Of a stretch of DNA of 7,567 nt, positions 5,624 to 7,567 are shown one piece after another; the first letter of the stretch is position 1; the number at the start of each line of letters is the position of its first letter. The notes beneath the pieces were generated by a model, which was not told the DNA's origin, searched no databases, and was given only the letters and a program-made list of their open reading frames with translations. The DNA comes from a bacterium (GTDB taxonomy: Bacteria > Verrucomicrobiota > Verrucomicrobiia > Limisphaerales > UBA11358): NCBI GenBank assembly GCA_021781185.1, contig JAJXXI010000607.1:1-7567 (forward strand), in the 5' to 3' direction. Position numbers and translations under genes: made by a program.

Positions 5624-7567
5624 TTTGCGTCCCCAGCAAAATCCAGAAATTCAACAGGCGTTTCTAAAGAACGAACGCAATGTTTGGATTCGCAATTTTC
5701 GGGTCGCCTCAATTCTGGCTTTTATCTTCGTCCCGGCCGGAAGCAGTTTAGACTGGTTTGTTTATCGCACGCATTTCTGGGATTTTTTCCAGTTGCGATT
5801 GATCTGCTCGGCACTTTTGCTTTTTATTTGGTGGCTTGTTAAAACACCGATTGGGACGAAACACTACCGAATATTGGGCTGGGTTCTGCCAGCACTCCCC
5901 ACCTGTTTCATCTCCCTGATGATTTATAAAACACAAGGCGCGGAATCCCCTTATTATGCGGGATTGAATTTGGTGTTACTTGGAGCAGCGATCATCCTGC
6001 GCTGGACATTGCTCGACAGCGTCATTGTCTTTATCGAGGTTATGGTTTTTTATTTAGCAGCCTGTTTTTCTAAAGGCATAGTGCTAGATACCAGAATTTT
6101 TTTTAACAATGTATATTTTCTCTTTGTAACTGGCGTGTTTGTCGTCTTGGGAAGTCATTTTTACAATCTGCTTCGTTTTCGTGAATTTGCCTTCCGCTAC
6201 CAATTGGACCGGAGCAAACAGGAGCTCGAAGAAACCAACCACAAGCTCATCGAACTCGACAAGCTCAAGAGCCGGTTCTTCGCCAACGTTAGCCACGAAC
6301 TCCGCACCCCCCTGACGCTGCTGCTCTCGCCCTTGGAATCGCTCATTCATCAGTATCAGGACCGGCTTGATCCGGCTGCGCGGGAAACATTGCTGACCAT
6401 GCGGGCCAACGGCATGCGCCTGCTCAAGCTCATCAACGATCTGCTGGAGTTGATCCGGCTGGAATCCGGCCGGTTGCAGGTCAAAAGCGAGGCCATCGCT
6501 TTGCCGGAGTTCATCAACGGTCTGGCCAGCGCGGTGCGGCAGGTGGCGGTGAACAAAAAAATCACGCTGGAAACCCAGATTGACCCGGCGCTGGATACCA
6601 TTCTGGGCGATCACGACAAGCTGGAAAAAGTCGCCTTGAACCTGCTGTTCAATTCGTTGAAATTCACCCCGGAAGGCGGGCGGATTCGGTTGCGCGTGCA
6701 ACTGCAAAATGGCGAATTGGTATTGTCAGTGGAGGATACCGGCGTGGGCATCGCCGTGAAAAGCCTGCCTTTTGTTTTTGACCGGTTCTGGCAGGAGGAC
6801 AGCTCGTCCAAACGGAAATTCCAGGGGGCGGGCATCGGTCTGGCCCTGGTGAAAGAGCTGGTGGAAATTCAAAACGGCACGGTCAACGTCCAGAGCCAGG
6901 AAGGCAAGGGGACGACTTTCACCATCCGCCTGCCTTATCTCAAGGGCAACAAGCTGGCATCTGCCGCCCGCGCGCTGACCCTGGCCGAGTCCGGTGGTGA
7001 ACCGGAGCATGATGACCAGTGGCTGACCAACTTGTATCGCCGGGCGGAATTGTTTCCCTCCATGGCGGCGACCCGGCAGACCGCCGCGACCACTGATTTT
7101 GTCCGCCGCAGCCATCGGCCTTTGCTTTTGGTGGCCGATGACGAGCCGGATATGCGCCGGTTTCTCAAATCCCAACTGGAACAGGAATACGATGTCGCCG
7201 AAGCGGTGGACGGCGTGGATGCCACGGAAAAAATTCACGCGCTATTGCCCGACCTCATCCTGCTGGACTTGATGATGCCACACAAGGACGGCCTGCAGGT
7301 CTGCCGCGAGCTGCGCGAGTATGCGCCGACCTCGGGTATTCCGATCATCCTGCTGACCGCGCGGGCCGACGAGGAGGCAAAATTCGATGCGTTGCAAATC
7401 GGTGCCAACGACTTTCTGGCCAAGCCGTTTTCCTCGGTGGAGCTGCAGGCGCGCGTTAAAAACCTGATCGAACGCCATCGCTACCAGCGGAAGCTTTCAA
7501 AACAAAACGAGGAGTTGTCCGACGCCATTGAGCAAATCAAGGAAACCGAGCTGCAACTGGTGCAGTC
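5616..7567 (+). CDS. Membrane hybrid sensor histidine kinase with receiver domain, PhcS/PhcR-like fusion (3' end outside window)
   Basis: ATG 5616 lies inside the end of the methyltransferase gene (8-base overlap); an in-frame stop at 5583-5585 excludes a much earlier start. The 650 visible codons contain no stop. Residues about 30-185 hold six hydrophobic segments (near 30-50, 57-75, 86-104, 115-130, 133-151, 165-183) with SPYYAGLNLV between the third and fourth, and no large periplasmic domain. A short coiled coil (195-217) leads to the HisKA H-box FFANVSHELRTPL with His227. The ATPase domain has the N box (NLLFNSLKF, 342-350), G1 (EDTGVGI), F box (FDRFWQ), G2 (GAGIGLAL) and G3 (GKGTTF). 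A linker of about 60 residues precedes a receiver domain (about 502-622) with Asp508/Asp509, phospho-acceptor Asp551, Thr581 and Lys603. The last residues (NEELSDAIEQIKETELQLVQ) are a coiled coil of the kind that precedes a second HisKA domain. The likely role is inner-membrane sensing of a hydrophobic signal and phosphorelay. Confidence 0.93.
   Translation, partial: MNNLRPQQNPEIQQAFLKNERNVWIRNFRVASILAFIFVPAGSSLDWFVYRTHFWDFFQLRLICSALLLFIWWLVKTPIGTKHYRILGWVLPALPTCFISLMIYKTQGAESPYYAGLNLVLLGAAIILRWTLLDSVIVFIEVMVFYLAACFSKGIVLDTRIFFNNVYFLFVTGVFVVLGSHFYNLLRFREFAFRYQLDRSKQELEETNHKLIELDKLKSRFFANVSHELRTPLTLLLSPLESLIHQYQDRLDPAARETLLTMRANGMRLLKLINDLLELIRLESGRLQVKSEAIALPEFINGLASAVRQVAVNKKITLETQIDPALDTILGDHDKLEKVALNLLFNSLKFTPEGGRIRLRVQLQNGELVLSVEDTGVGIAVKSLPFVFDRFWQEDSSSKRKFQGAGIGLALVKELVEIQNGTVNVQSQEGKGTTFTIRLPYLKGNKLASAARALTLAESGGEPEHDDQWLTNLYRRAELFPSMAATRQTAATTDFVRRSHRPLLLVADDEPDMRRFLKSQLEQEYDVAEAVDGVDATEKIHALLPDLILLDLMMPHKDGLQVCRELREYAPTSGIPIILLTARADEEAKFDALQIGANDFLAKPFSSVELQARVKNLIERHRYQRKLSKQNEELSDAIEQIKETELQLVQ

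Larger units (their letters stand above)
1871..7567 (+). other. Candidate four-gene operon: SDR, FadL, PhcB-like methyltransferase, hybrid kinase
   Basis: All four genes lie on one strand. The reductase stop abuts an in-frame FadL ATG, 124 bases separate FadL from the methyltransferase, and the methyltransferase overlaps the kinase by 8 bases. No terminator-like hairpin with a T tract was seen inside the block. The methyltransferase-kinase pair is the most secure; inclusion of the first two genes rests on spacing and on their fit to lipid chemistry. The operon continues beyond the window, where a further regulator could lie. Confidence 0.55.

Noticed and set aside
6084..6707. Long minus-strand open frame of 207 codons across the kinase region
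   Set aside because: It lies antisense to the HisKA and ATPase domains, whose motifs are intact on the plus strand. Its composition (many Gln, Arg and Pro) is that of a shadow frame.
6726..7238. Minus-strand open frame of 170 codons
   Set aside because: It is antisense to the ATPase end and the receiver domain of the kinase and has no recognisable motif.

Overview
The window looks like a chromosomal segment from a Gram-negative bacterium, most likely Verrucomicrobiota of the Pedosphaera/Limisphaerales kind. The main clue is the C-terminal tail FYRLDFPWQWSWP on the reverse-strand hydrolase remnant, an aromatic ending I associate with secreted proteins of that group. An outer-membrane FadL-type barrel and the rarity of Shine-Dalgarno sequences fit. 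The assignment is inference from memory, not a database match.

Layout. (1) Positions 1-128 are the 3' end of a class I DAHP synthase gene (shikimate pathway), followed by a strong rho-independent terminator (154-183). (2) Positions 183-1392 hold two decayed genes whose broken 5' ends abut: a minus-strand SGNH/GDSL-like hydrolase that has lost its N-terminal part and carries a frameshift, and a plus-strand C-terminal piece of an OmpP1/FadL gene that also carries a frameshift. The FadL piece is a diverged paralogue of the intact FadL gene downstream. This looks like the scar of a deletion between two divergent genes. (3) Positions 1393-1870 have no convincing gene and probably hold the promoter of what follows. 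(4) Positions 1871-7567 hold four same-strand, closely packed genes: a short-chain dehydrogenase/reductase, a FadL-family outer-membrane transporter, a methyltransferase of the family annotated as '3-hydroxypalmitic acid methyl ester biosynthesis' (PhcB-like), and a six-helix membrane hybrid histidine kinase with a receiver domain that runs off the window.

The most interesting reading is that region 4 is a cell-cell signalling cassette comparable to the Ralstonia phcB-phcS-phcR system. The methyltransferase would make a fatty-acid-derived methyl ester signal, and the membrane kinase would detect it. The order methyltransferase, sensor kinase, receiver matches phcB-phcS-phcR, but the PhcS-like and PhcR-like parts are fused into one protein here. 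The methyltransferase and kinase genes overlap by 8 bases, so they are probably translated together. The FadL barrel and the reductase could handle passage and oxidation state of a hydrophobic signal. The family assignments are well supported by motifs; the signalling role and the chemistry of the signal are inference.
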